From assembly GCA_910589265.1 (NCBI GenBank), contig CAJUTQ010000035.1, positions 1 to 17,310 on the forward strand: 17,310 bases of DNA, written 5' to 3'. How positions within the stretch are numbered: the stretch's first letter is position 1; each line of letters opens with the position of its first letter. The DNA comes from an uncultured Lachnospiraceae bacterium (GTDB lineage Bacteria > Bacillota > Clostridia > Lachnospirales > Lachnospiraceae). The notes under the pieces are model-generated. The model ran no database searches. It had not been told where the DNA came from and saw only the letters and a program-made list of their open reading frames with translations. Below are positions 1 through 7,065 of this stretch, one piece after another. The position numbers were made by a program, and so were the translations under genes.

Positions 1-2
1 AC

Positions 3-404
3 ATTAATACGGAGGTGTATAAAAAGGCATTAAACAATACTGTCCAGTTAACAGGAACAAATGTAGATTTCATCCTTGAAGGTGTAAACCAGTATCTGAT
101 GGCACTCGCCCAGGAACAGATTCAAATTGCCTTTGACCAGGCAGAAAAGGAAGTCATGGATTTACACCAAAGAACCAAAGAGGGAATTGAAACTGCACGG
201 CTTAATGGTAAACAGATTGGTCTTCCAAAAGGCACAAAATTAATAACCCAAAAATCAATCAAAGCCAAGGAACAAATCCGTAAATATAATAAATCTTTCA
301 ATGGCTCTTTAAATAATGAAGATACATGGAAACTGGTTGGTATTTCAAAAACTACATTCTATAAATACAAAGAAGAAATGCTGACAGAATCACTACCTGA
401 TTGA
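3..404 (+). CDS. Serine recombinase, C-terminal part (truncated by window edge)
   Basis: The reading frame is open to the first base of the window, so this is the 3' end of a longer gene and the GTG at 15 is probably not a real start. The stretch with GVNQYLMALAQEQIQIAFDQ followed by HQRTKEGIETARLNGKQIG matches the end of the catalytic domain and long E-helix of small serine recombinases of the resolvase/invertase family. The tail (KLVGISKTTFYKYKEEM) is a helix-turn-helix like the C-terminal DNA-binding domain of those enzymes. The catalytic Ser lies upstream, outside the window. Such enzymes resolve cointegrates or invert and excise DNA through a serine-linked intermediate. It is followed by hairpins at 481-519 and 528-567. 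Family assignment is fairly sure; the exact role (resolvase, invertase, transposon recombinase) is not visible. Confidence 0.8.
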   Translation: MNTEVYKKALNNTVQLTGTNVDFILEGVNQYLMALAQEQIQIAFDQAEKEVMDLHQRTKEGIETARLNGKQIGLPKGTKLITQKSIKAKEQIRKYNKSFNGSLNNEDTWKLVGISKTTFYKYKEEMLTESLPD

Positions 405-480
405 TGAATATATCAAAGAACAGGAAACCCAACTCTTAATTAAATCTTTGCTCATTCCAGTAAAAATATCATATTTAATA

Positions 481-519
481 TGCAGGAGAATCCCCCACCT
501 CTACAATTTTTCTCCTGCA
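481..519. other. 10-bp inverted repeat hairpin
   Basis: TGCAGGAGAA at 481-490 pairs perfectly with TTCTCCTGCA at 510-519 across a 19-nt loop. It lies between the converging ends of the serine recombinase and the tyrosine-recombinase-like gene, just before a second hairpin. It has no T-run on the plus side, so it may be an auxiliary part of the terminator region. Confidence 0.5.
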
Positions 520-527
520 AAAAAATT

Positions 528-567
528 ACTGGTGGCATTGGCATTTATATACCACCAGTTTATTTTT
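528..567. terminator. Bidirectional Rho-independent terminator
   Basis: ACTGGTGG (528-535) pairs with CCACCAGT (552-559). On the plus strand the stem is followed by TTATTTTTT; on the minus strand it is followed by AATTTTTTT. It sits between the 3' ends of two convergent genes (serine recombinase ending at 404, leftward gene ending at 593), where a shared terminator is expected. Confidence 0.75.
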
Positions 568-592
568 TAATAAATCTGCATCAGAAGCCTTA

Positions 593-1441
593 TCATTCTT
601 TGCATACCATCGCTTCATCTTTATTAATCTTTCTATATTTGATTCCTAATTTGTTGCAGATATGGTACAGTTTCATCATCAATCCTTGGGCTGTGAGTTT
701 TTCCAATGGTTCACCATTTATTACCATAAATACATAATCTCCTCTTTGGGAATGCAGCTTCAATGCACTTGTTATAAATCTGGCTCTTGCCCATTTTTTT
801 AAGATACCTTTATGTGCATCTTCCTTTTTCATGTTTGATATTTCTACAAGTGAAACATCACCAGCAAACCACAAACCCAAAGCCAGCCCTCTAATATCAT
901 TTGTATGCGAATCTATCCATTCCCTTATTTTTTCTGTTTCTTCAACAGTATATGGATTTTCGATATATCGAATCCCCCTGTCCGAACACAGCAAATAATT
1001 TCTGTATATATGCCTGTCAGGTACAAACCTTAACATATCCTCTTCTGCCATCTTATTAAGCCCAGTCTGTAACATTCCCGTAAAACACTTCAGCCGGGTC
1101 CTGTCCATTTCATATGTCTTTTCTGCTTGTAACACAAATTTTCTGATTAGCATATCGGAAAGTTCTGAGGCAGGCATGTTTCCAATTTCACTTTCTCTAA
1201 TCATTTTTTCAAAAACTGATTTGTATAACCCTACATGTTCCTCGCAGATCTGCCCTGATTTTATTGCTTTTTCCAACTCTTTTTCTATGACTGTTGCCAG
1301 GCAAGTTCCTCTGTCCTCCTCCTCTTTCTTTCCCTTTTCCTCCAGAATTTTTCTTACTGCATCCTCATCTGGTAACTGATTCTCATCAATAATCTTGCTA
1401 ACAATTTGGCATAACATTATTATCTTATTTTCATCCATCAC
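593..1441 (-). CDS. Tyrosine-recombinase-like protein lacking its catalytic end
   Basis: A 282-aa protein starting at ATG 1441 behind AAGGGGG at about 9 nt. The N-terminal half is charged and helical with no recognised domain. From about residue 165, YTVEETEKIREWID, then RGLALGLWFAGDVSLVEISNMKKED and LMMKLYHICNKLGIKYRK resemble the beginning and middle of a phage-integrase catalytic domain. The position where active enzymes carry the first catalytic Arg (GLRxSEI-like) reads GDVSLVEI without Arg, and the protein ends where the HxxR, H and Tyr motifs should follow. Either it is a remnant of an integrase or a non-catalytic family member that kept the fold, perhaps for DNA binding. It is leftward, with the terminator at 528-567 directly downstream. 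The fold call is an inference from motif spacing. Confidence 0.5.
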   Translation of the reverse strand: MMDENKIIMLCQIVSKIIDENQLPDEDAVRKILEEKGKKEEEDRGTCLATVIEKELEKAIKSGQICEEHVGLYKSVFEKMIRESEIGNMPASELSDMLIRKFVLQAEKTYEMDRTRLKCFTGMLQTGLNKMAEEDMLRFVPDRHIYRNYLLCSDRGIRYIENPYTVEETEKIREWIDSHTNDIRGLALGLWFAGDVSLVEISNMKKEDAHKGILKKWARARFITSALKLHSQRGDYVFMVINGEPLEKLTAQGLMMKLYHICNKLGIKYRKINKDEAMVCKE

Positions 1442-1551
1442 AAAAATCCCCCTTTTTTATTTTTTATAAATTAAATATGGTATTTTTGACTGGACGAAGA
1501 AAAAAGCCATTCTTGTTGGATGACTCTCTTCTTATTGGTTTATTTTATTAT

Positions 1552-1592
1552 AAAACCCTGCCTGCACCCTTTACCAGCACAGACAGAGTTTT
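1552..1592 (-). terminator. Probable terminator of the 1624-2110 gene pair
   Basis: Arms 1552-1564 and 1580-1592. Read on the minus strand, AAAACUCUGUCUG pairs with CAGGCAGGGUUUU over 13 positions with two G-U wobbles, and UUUU AUAAU follows. On the plus strand the same two positions are mismatches, which supports a minus-strand RNA hairpin. It lies just downstream of the leftward gene ending at 1624. Confidence 0.6.
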
Positions 1593-1623
1593 CTTTTATT
1601 ATCACCACCTCCTTGTACCCAAA

Positions 1624-1845
1624 CTATTCCATATTTTGTGCATCCCTCCAATTCTGAAGCTCATTCTCAAACAAACCATTGCTTAATCCTGCTAAGTAAG
1701 AAGCTGTTTCCATTGAAATAATCTCATATTCAGCCAGGGAACAAAGAATGTCCATTTTTCCTTGATTATAAGCTTTTCTTACTTCATCAACTTTGATATC
1801 ATCATTTTTAGCATCCAATTTCAAATCATGGAAAAGGCAACTCAT
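1624..1845 (-). CDS. Small hypothetical protein, translationally coupled
   Basis: A 73-aa reading from ATG 1845 (MSCLFHDLKLDAKNDDIKVD...), overlapping the upstream gene by 20 nt. A longer version starting at GTG 1890 is possible but would overlap by 65 nt. Neither start has a clear Shine-Dalgarno site, which fits translation by reinitiation after the upstream gene ends at 1826. It is acidic and helical (EVRKAYNQGKMDILCSLAEY, then SMETASYLAGLS), loosely like a small helical bundle or HTH, but I do not recognise the family. It is followed by the hairpin at 1552-1592. Confidence 0.5.
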   Translation of the reverse strand: MSCLFHDLKLDAKNDDIKVDEVRKAYNQGKMDILCSLAEYEIISMETASYLAGLSNGLFENELQNWRDAQNME

Positions 1846-2110
1846 CTTGGCAATATTCAGGACACATGTTATGCTTTTTACAAACATCACAAATCTGTCT
1901 TAAAAGGTTTTCCATGTCATTTGGAAAATTATCCCTTTTTTCATCACTTTGACTTGCTTGTCTACATCCACACTGGCAAGACATCATGATAAACTGCCCT
2001 CTGCAAACCTCCTCTCCATTTTCTCGCATCCTCTCTTCAGCTTTTGCCAGCAGAGCATCCATCTGCCTCCTTTCATCCCCAGTTAAATAATCGTTCAGGT
2101 TTTTCCCCAT
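1826..2110 (-). CDS. Small cysteine-rich hypothetical protein
   Basis: A 94-aa protein starting at ATG 2110 with a strong AAGGAGG site 9 nt upstream. The first half is a charged helix (DERRQMDALLAKAEERMREN). The second half holds two Cys clusters, SCQCGC around residues 45-49 and CDVCKKHNMCPEYC near the C terminus, which could bind zinc or another metal. The family is not recognised. It is first in a two-gene leftward operon, and the palindrome array at 2254-2579 lies 144-470 bp upstream, so the array could be its operator region. Confidence 0.6.
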   Translation of the reverse strand: MGKNLNDYLTGDERRQMDALLAKAEERMRENGEEVCRGQFIMMSCQCGCRQASQSDEKRDNFPNDMENLLRQICDVCKKHNMCPEYCQDELPFP

Positions 2111-2253
2111 TATTGAAAACCTCCTTTTCTATTTTTCCGACAGGTTTTTTCCTGTGGTAAAGCTATAATATCATGAACCATGAACACTAAAAATTTGAGA
2201 AAATGAGTTTGAATACATCAGGTAAAGCTGATATGAGGCATTTTAAGGATAAT

Positions 2254-2579
2254 CATCAATTATAGGTGATGTTTGCTTCTATGATAAGACATCACTTATA
2301 CTTGATGTCCTATACCTTTTCAAAATTTGAAAAAAGCATCATATATACTTGATGCCATAAACATTTTTGAATTTTTAAAAAAGCATCACATTACAGGTGA
2401 TGTCATAATTTTTTTACTTCTGCAAATCAAGCATCATATATACCTGATGCCATAAACATCTTTAAATTTTGAAAAATGCATCACTTATAGATGATGTCAT
2501 AATTTTTTTGTTTCTGCGAAATTGCATCATGTATAGATGATGCTGTTAATTCTGATTTGAACATCACCTATAGTTGGAA
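2254..2579. repeat. Array of eight 18-19-bp palindromes (iteron/operator-like)
   Basis: Eight copies of CATCANNTATANNTGATG lie at 2254-2271, 2290-2307, 2337-2354, 2384-2402, 2432-2449, 2479-2496, 2525-2542 and 2562-2579. Start-to-start steps are 36, 47, 47, 48, 47, 46 and 37 bp. The first seven have intact CATCA/TGATG arms; the last has a decayed right arm. Copies 3 and 5 are flanked as GCATCA...TGATGC and copies 2, 4 and 6 end TGATGTC, so the array also has a ~95-bp super-period: the block from 2336 is repeated at 2431 with its AT-rich spacer. Such regular dyad arrays are known as plasmid iterons, partition sites or multimeric operators. The Rep-like gene at 3123 is the nearest candidate binder. 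Confidence 0.85.
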
Positions 2580-3122
2580 AAGCAACTTTTCAAAGTACCA
2601 GACAGACATCTGATGCATATGCAACTTTTATAATGCCAATTTCCTTCTCAAAAGCTGTTTTTCCAATTAACACAGCTATTTTTTAATATTTTCACTATAA
2701 TTTTCCTTGATTCCATTTAAGTCCTCCTCCCATTCCTCCATTTATCTCACATTTTTCTTTGTTTTCCCTTAATTTTAACCCCTGGCATTGTCATCTACCT
2801 GATTTTCCCTATTTTTAAAAACAAAAAAATATCTGACAGTTATAATAAATATTGTCCTATGCAAAAACAGCAAAAATATAGAGGAGCGAATATGCAAAAT
2901 ATTCTAAATTTTCCTATTAAATCCAGACACAAAATATAATACCAATATCTGACTTGATGTAAATGCAACACTATTATATTTGTGGATGAGCAAATTGTGT
3001 AGAACTTATTACACATTTTTATATATTCTCATTCTGTTGGAAGAAAATAAAAAGAAATGAGGAAGAAAAGCAATTTTTCCATGTCCATATATATGGATTC
3101 CCCATTTTCTTTTATTGAATTA
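2580..3122. other. AT-rich non-coding stretch between palindrome array and rep-like gene
   Basis: No credible gene is seen. It contains short inverted repeats, such as GGAAAAGCAACTTTTC just after the array and the 14-nt perfect palindrome TCCATATATATGGA at 3084-3097. There are also long A/T tracts of the kind found at plasmid origins. A 16-bp sequence at 2606-2621 recurs at 13523-13538. Confidence 0.5.
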
Positions 3123-3980
3123 TTACTCAATCTCAAATTTATCTACAGGCTCTTTTAATTCCAGCTTTCCTGTCTTCTTCTTTATATTCTTTTTGCTATC
3201 CTGCTCCTCTTGTTCATTATAAGAAAGAATAACATTTGTCGGAAATTTACAATATTTAAGATTTGCTCCCCATGACTTCCATGCTAGTTCTGGTGAAAGA
3301 ATATAAACATTGGATGACCCTGTTTTTTGTGCATATATGTACCCATGTTCCTTTAAATATTTGATATGTCTCCAAACAGTTGCATGTGAAATCCCGAACC
3401 TTTCCTGAAGTACAGCATAGGAGCAAACGAGTGCATTATATCCATCCATGTTTTGAATAATGAAAAGAAGAACTTTCATGGCTTGTGGGTTTTTATCCAC
3501 AAGATCTATCAGGCTGCCAACTGTCCTATTATTTAATTGGATAAAATCTTTATATGGGCTCTTGTGTGCCTCTTTTTTCTTCTTCTTTTTTGCTTCTTTC
3601 ATTCCAACCAGACTCATATAGTATAAAAAATCCTGGGCTGATTTAACTTCAGTCTGTTTTAAAAACATATCTTCGATATCTTCCCCATCAGCAGGTACTC
3701 CGTTCATATGGCATACTGCTTTTTCTGCTGCTTCCCTTACACCGAATAATGCATCCATCACTTCTTTGCAGTTTGCAATATCCTGTAATTCTTTTTCCTC
3801 CTCCATTCTTTTTTCTTTCTTGTTATTCTCTTCAAACTCATCCTTAAACTGCTGTTCCTCTTTCTTTTGCACTTTCTTTACCTTTCCATGTGGTTCTTCT
3901 TTTGCTGCCACTGTCTTTTCATTTGTACTGGCTGATACAGCATTATCTTGCTGTGATTGTGATGTTGTTTCTTTTGCCAT
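3123..3980 (-). CDS. Winged-helix replication-initiator-like protein
   Basis: I chose ATG 3980 (285 aa) because GAGGAG lies 6 nt upstream; a GTG at 4019 would add 13 residues without a good ribosome site. Residues 1-75 are low-complexity and highly charged, probably disordered or coiled. A Lys-rich patch (EAKKKKKKEAHK) precedes the folded C-terminal part at about 145-250. That part reads FIQLNNRTVGSLIDLV, KVLLFIIQNMDGYNALVCS, an HTH recognition region (QERFGISHATVWRHIKYLKE), a wing (GSSNVYILSPELAWKSWG) and NLKYCKFPTNVIL. This arrangement is typical of RepL/RepA-like winged-helix plasmid replication proteins of Firmicutes. It sits between a palindrome array downstream and an inverted repeat over its promoter, consistent with an autoregulated initiator. 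A transcription factor or partition protein of the same fold cannot be excluded. Confidence 0.7.
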   Translation of the reverse strand: MAKETTSQSQQDNAVSASTNEKTVAAKEEPHGKVKKVQKKEEQQFKDEFEENNKKEKRMEEEKELQDIANCKEVMDALFGVREAAEKAVCHMNGVPADGEDIEDMFLKQTEVKSAQDFLYYMSLVGMKEAKKKKKKEAHKSPYKDFIQLNNRTVGSLIDLVDKNPQAMKVLLFIIQNMDGYNALVCSYAVLQERFGISHATVWRHIKYLKEHGYIYAQKTGSSNVYILSPELAWKSWGANLKYCKFPTNVILSYNEQEEQDSKKNIKKKTGKLELKEPVDKFEIE

Positions 3981-4017
3981 AACAGACTCCTCTCTTGGAC
4001 TTTTATCTGTCCCATGC

Positions 4018-4080
4018 ACATCCTGTCCCTTTTATTTGCCTATATTAGCAAAAACTTAATACTTAATGGGACAAGGATGT
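4018..4080. promoter_or_regulatory. Long inverted repeat over the rep-like promoter (likely operator)
   Basis: ACATCCTGTCCC at 4018-4029 is the inverse of GGGACAAGGATGT at 4068-4080 apart from one extra base, with 38 bp between the arms. The interval between the arms is AT-rich and includes TAATAT on the minus strand, a possible -10. The left arm ends 38 bp before the preferred start codon of the gene at 3980, so the paired sites bracket the expected promoter and suit an autorepressor. Confidence 0.6.
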
Positions 4081-4564
4081 TTCACCTAGTGATACTGCAA
4101 AAGCTCATTTTTGAAATTCTTTTGCTCACAATTAATATGGAAGTTTTTTACTGGATGGCATAGAATTTTTTGTTTTTTAGAAAAATTTTGCCAATTTTAT
4201 AAAAACAAAAGAAATTTTAGATACATCGGAAAAACATATGGAAACCTATAGTTATAATTAAGCAAAAATGCCATTTTCTATTTTGGACTGCAGATGTTAC
4301 TAATGGTTTTTATAGTCTATTTGTAGCTTTGTTTCATTCTATTGAAACTATGTAGTTGCATAGTTCATGCAACTTTGAAACGAAGTAAAAAAGTCTGGAA
4401 ACCCTTGAAAACTGGCACTTTTTTGACATCCAGCCCCAAATTCGCCTCTTTATTATTCATAATGCCAAAAATAAAAATATTTTTTAAATTTGGCACTTTT
4501 TTAATACCTGAAACTTTTATTAATACCTTTCTATTAACAGCAAAAACTTTAATTCTGCAGGAAT
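4081..4564. other. Non-coding AT-rich region with hairpins
   Basis: No convincing gene. Two adjacent hairpins are visible: GTTTCA/TGAAAC at 4331-4348 and AGTTGCA/TGCAACT at 4354-4374. The segment TGGCACTTTTTT occurs twice (near 4415 and 4491). The remainder is A/T-rich with no ribosome site in front of a long frame. Confidence 0.5.
4463..4502 (+). terminator. Possible Rho-independent terminator
   Basis: TGCCAAA (4463-4469) pairs with TTTGGCA (4489-4495) and the AT-rich inner part can pair further; CTTTTTT follows at 4496-4502. No upstream plus-strand gene is seen, so it could end a small RNA or be a relic. Confidence 0.45.
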
Positions 4565-4670
4565 CCTGCCGACCACTGACTCAAATCCATTATACCTCAT
4601 TCGGCAGGCACTAAAACCTTTGGTTACAGAAAATTCCCTACCTACTTACAGTGTTACCACAAGTACCCAG
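4565..4670. repeat. ~105-bp direct repeat, copy A
   Basis: Nearly identical to copy B at 4842-4946. It begins with CCTGCCGA, which pairs with TCGGCAGG about 28 nt later, and ends ACCACAAGTACCCAG. The conserved hairpin at one end and conserved linear sequence at the other suggest a structured RNA, protein-binding site or small non-autonomous element rather than coding DNA. Confidence 0.8.
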
Positions 4671-4841
4671 TTGGAATACAGTATTTACAGAGGAGGAGGT
4701 CGCTCCGCTCCAGATTACCAAGATAAGTAACTATCCTGTCAGGAGGCTTCTGAGTAGCCAGCAGAATCTCCGCTTCAGGTACATCCTCATAGACTGGACA
4801 CCTTACAGCTAGTAACATAAACTGATACACTTTAATGCCTC
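4671..4841. other. Segment between the two 105-bp repeats
   Basis: This 171-bp stretch is less AT-rich than its surroundings. It includes a GC-rich dyad-like part (GAGGAGGTCGCTCCGCTCC near 4692) and no frame with a ribosome site. Together with the flanking repeats it forms a compact ~380-bp unit that could be a small RNA locus. Confidence 0.4.
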
Positions 4842-4946
4842 CCTGCCGACCATAGACTCAAATCCATTATACCTCATTCGGTAGGCTTAAAACCTTGGGT
4901 TACAGAACATTCCCTACCTAATTACAGTGTTACCACAAGTACCCAG
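4842..4946. repeat. ~105-bp direct repeat, copy B
   Basis: Starts 277 bp after copy A and has the same order of blocks. The hairpin at its left end is slightly weakened (CCTGCCGA against TCGGTAGG, a G-U pair in the plus-strand RNA). That conservative change fits a plus-strand RNA structure, but one example is weak evidence. Confidence 0.8.
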
Positions 4947-5303
4947 CTTCTTGCCACTTCCATGCAGAAGAGGACAGCTTGTTTTGCTGACATTCCAGTT
5001 TAAAAAACTACGGTGATGAAAAGAAAAAATTAAATTATTTGGGGGCATCTTTAATGTGGCAGAACAGATAATTATCCAGCAGCAAGGGATACTAACCAGA
5101 ATATTAATGCTGCATAATTTGACAATGGAGTCCAATATGACATGGAATTACAAAAACCAGATTACTTCATATGTTGAAATTTCCAAGAACAGCAGCAGTC
5201 TAAATCTATAATTTGACAATATTGATAAAATTACAAACTTTTATAAAGAATTATATGTATCTGGTGCAATTTCTTCCATATTAATGTTAAGGAGGTGTTT
5301 TAA
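4947..5303. other. Leader region of the TOPRIM gene
   Basis: No gene is seen. ATAATTTGACAAT occurs twice, near 5114 and 5209. Each contains a consensus TTGACA -35 hexamer, so one or both may be promoter elements for the gene at 5304, although I cannot fix a well-spaced -10. AAGGAGG at 5290-5296 is the ribosome site of that gene. Confidence 0.45.
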
Positions 5304-6182
5304 ATGGCTAGTAATGTTTCTAAAAAACAGATTGCATCTGCAAGACATGCAGATCTGTATGCTTTTTTGATGAAATACCATAGTTCTAACTTTAAAACTG
5401 AAGGTGACAGTATCAGACCAAAAGATAACCACAGTATATCTATTAAAAAAGGCTATCATGGTTATAAAGACTTTTCCACTGAAGAAACAGGGAATTCTAT
5501 TGAATTCCTAACCAATCATATGGGGTATACATTTGTTGAGGCAGTCCAGGCATTATCAGATGTTTCTGCACCAGCCCAGCAGCCTACAGATGTCCAGCAG
5601 GATGGGATAGAAAATGTCCCTCCAAAATTCCCCGAACCTGTAAATGGAATGTACAAGAATCTCTTTGCTTTCCTTAAAAATCGCAGTATATCTACCGAAA
5701 CTATTCAGAAGCTTGTAAAACAGAAACTTTTATATCAGGAAAAATCCAAGAACAATATTGTATTCATTAACATGGAAAGAGATTTTGCAGAACTCCGTGG
5801 TACTTACACTTTTGGCAACCCTTTTCATGGCACAGTCCCACATAGCAGACATGATGGATTCTGGTGGTTTCGGACATCGAGAAATGCTGCTAAAGCTTAT
5901 ATCTGTGAAGCTGCAATTGATGCGATCAGCTTATATGAGTTGCATAAAATACAAGGGAATCATGAAGAAGCATATTACATCAGCATTGCCGGAGTGGCCA
6001 AACAGCCTGCCATTGACAGGTTAAAAAAATATAAATATAAACTGGTACTTGCAGTAGATAATGATGATGCTGGGCAGCAGTGTCGTGATAGAAATTCTGA
6101 ACTGGAATATATTATACCAATGCATAAAGATTGGAATGAGGATCTGCAGGCTTTCAAGAATACTCATGTTGCTGCTGGATAA
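5304..6182 (+). CDS. TOPRIM-domain primase-like protein
   Basis: A 292-aa protein with start ATG 5304 behind AAGGAGGTG. Residues 45-85 (SISIKKGYHGYKDFSTEETGNSIEFLT...YTFVEAVQAL) resemble the fold around a primase CHC2 zinc finger, as in DUF3991-type proteins, but without the zinc-binding Cys. Residues 198-255 form the TOPRIM core: AYICEAAIDAISLYEL supplies the catalytic Glu (E202) and LVLAVDNDDAGQQC supplies the acidic DxD-type motif (D252, D254). Such proteins are carried by Firmicutes plasmids and conjugative elements and probably help primer synthesis or DNA processing during replication or transfer. No helicase domain is present. A terminator follows at 6277-6313, so it appears to be a single-gene unit. 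Confidence 0.8.
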   Translation: MASNVSKKQIASARHADLYAFLMKYHSSNFKTEGDSIRPKDNHSISIKKGYHGYKDFSTEETGNSIEFLTNHMGYTFVEAVQALSDVSAPAQQPTDVQQDGIENVPPKFPEPVNGMYKNLFAFLKNRSISTETIQKLVKQKLLYQEKSKNNIVFINMERDFAELRGTYTFGNPFHGTVPHSRHDGFWWFRTSRNAAKAYICEAAIDAISLYELHKIQGNHEEAYYISIAGVAKQPAIDRLKKYKYKLVLAVDNDDAGQQCRDRNSELEYIIPMHKDWNEDLQAFKNTHVAAG

Positions 6183-6276
6183 TTGGCTTAACTCTGTTCC
6201 AATTAATTTTTTTCTTCATTCCAGTAATTTTCTTATTACATCGAATAAATGTGCAAACTACATTTATGAAATTTCC

Positions 6277-6313
6277 AAAGCTCTGTTTTATATGATAAAC
6301 AGGGCTTTCTTTT
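6277..6313 (+). terminator. Rho-independent terminator of the TOPRIM gene
   Basis: AAAGCTCTGTTT (6277-6288) and AAACAGGGCTTT (6297-6308) form a 12-bp plus-strand RNA stem with one G-U pair, followed by CTTTT. On the minus strand that position is a mismatch, so the plus orientation is preferred. It lies 95 bp after the stop at 6182. Confidence 0.8.
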
Positions 6314-6364
6314 CCAAAAGTCTGTAATTCCCCTTCCATATATCTGAAAAATGCTGCAACATAA

Positions 6365-6403
6365 AACCCCTGACAAAGCTGCTTCTGTTTCTGCTCTGTC
6401 AGG
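6365..6403 (-). terminator. Rho-independent terminator of the 6442-6855 gene
   Basis: On the minus strand CCUGACAGAGC pairs with GCUUUGUCAGG over 11 positions with one G-U, followed by GGUUUU. It lies 39 bp beyond the stop of the leftward gene at 6442. Confidence 0.7.
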
Positions 6404-6441
6404 ATAAACTTCTGTATACATATATATTTTATATAAATACA

Positions 6442-6855
6442 CTACAACTGCATTGCAGTCTTAAAAATGTCCCCCTTTCTTAAATCGGAGATACAGAACT
6501 TCATCTGGTAAAATTTTGCAAAGTGGAGGACTCTTTTTACAATAAGGGACATGTACATGTCATAACCATAATTACAGTCTGCATCCTCTAACCATACCTC
6601 CTTCCTTTTAGGTAATATAGCAACTGACATCCATGCAACTAATGGGGCATTCTTACAGTCCTGCATATCATGTAAACTATTAGGAAGTTCAATTGCCCCA
6701 CCAGTATAATCATATATCCTGATACATCCTTTTTCAAGCCTGTCCTCAATTAATATATTGTCATTACACTCCAGAGGACATTCAGCAACCCTGCTATGCC
6801 ACTGGTCATCATTCAGTACTTCCTTATTCTTTTGTATATAACTATAATCCAGCAT
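6442..6855 (-). CDS. Hypothetical protein downstream of the Tn7-like operon
   Basis: A 137-aa protein. ATG 6855 was chosen because AGGAGAG lies about 8 nt upstream; a start at 6906 has no ribosome site. It is acidic with scattered Cys (ECPLECNDN, KGCIRIYDYTGG, DADCNYGYD) and an aromatic C-terminal helix (YMSLIVKRVLHFAKFYQMKF). I do not recognise the family. It follows tniQ in the same direction after a 210-bp gap, so it may be an accessory gene of the transposon with its own promoter, or cargo. A terminator follows it. Confidence 0.6.
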   Translation of the reverse strand: MLDYSYIQKNKEVLNDDQWHSRVAECPLECNDNILIEDRLEKGCIRIYDYTGGAIELPNSLHDMQDCKNAPLVAWMSVAILPKRKEVWLEDADCNYGYDMYMSLIVKRVLHFAKFYQMKFCISDLRKGDIFKTAMQL

Positions 6856-7065
6856 TATACACTCTCTCCTTTCATTAAAGATGTTTCTGTACAGAACAAT
6901 TTTCAATACAATGCTCTTGGTTATATTTTATCAAATAAAAATGCAAGTTAATTTTGGCAAAAATGGAATAGTTTACATCATCCTTCCTCTGCTTGGCTTA
7001 CTATTAATCTGTTCTGGTATCTGTAATCCCTGTCTTAAACAGACACATTCATTAATATTTGTAAT

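Noticed and set aside
480..737. 85-aa plus-strand frame
   Set aside because: It runs across two terminator hairpins and into the end of the opposite gene.
2254..2579. CRISPR array
   Set aside because: Repeats are short dyads and the intervening sequences are themselves repeated at ~95 bp and AT-rich; no cas genes lie nearby.
4146..4166. Left transposon end candidate (GGATGGCATAGAA)
   Set aside because: A single partial match to the TnsB-like motif, without a TGT terminus, companion sites or a GTGTA duplication.
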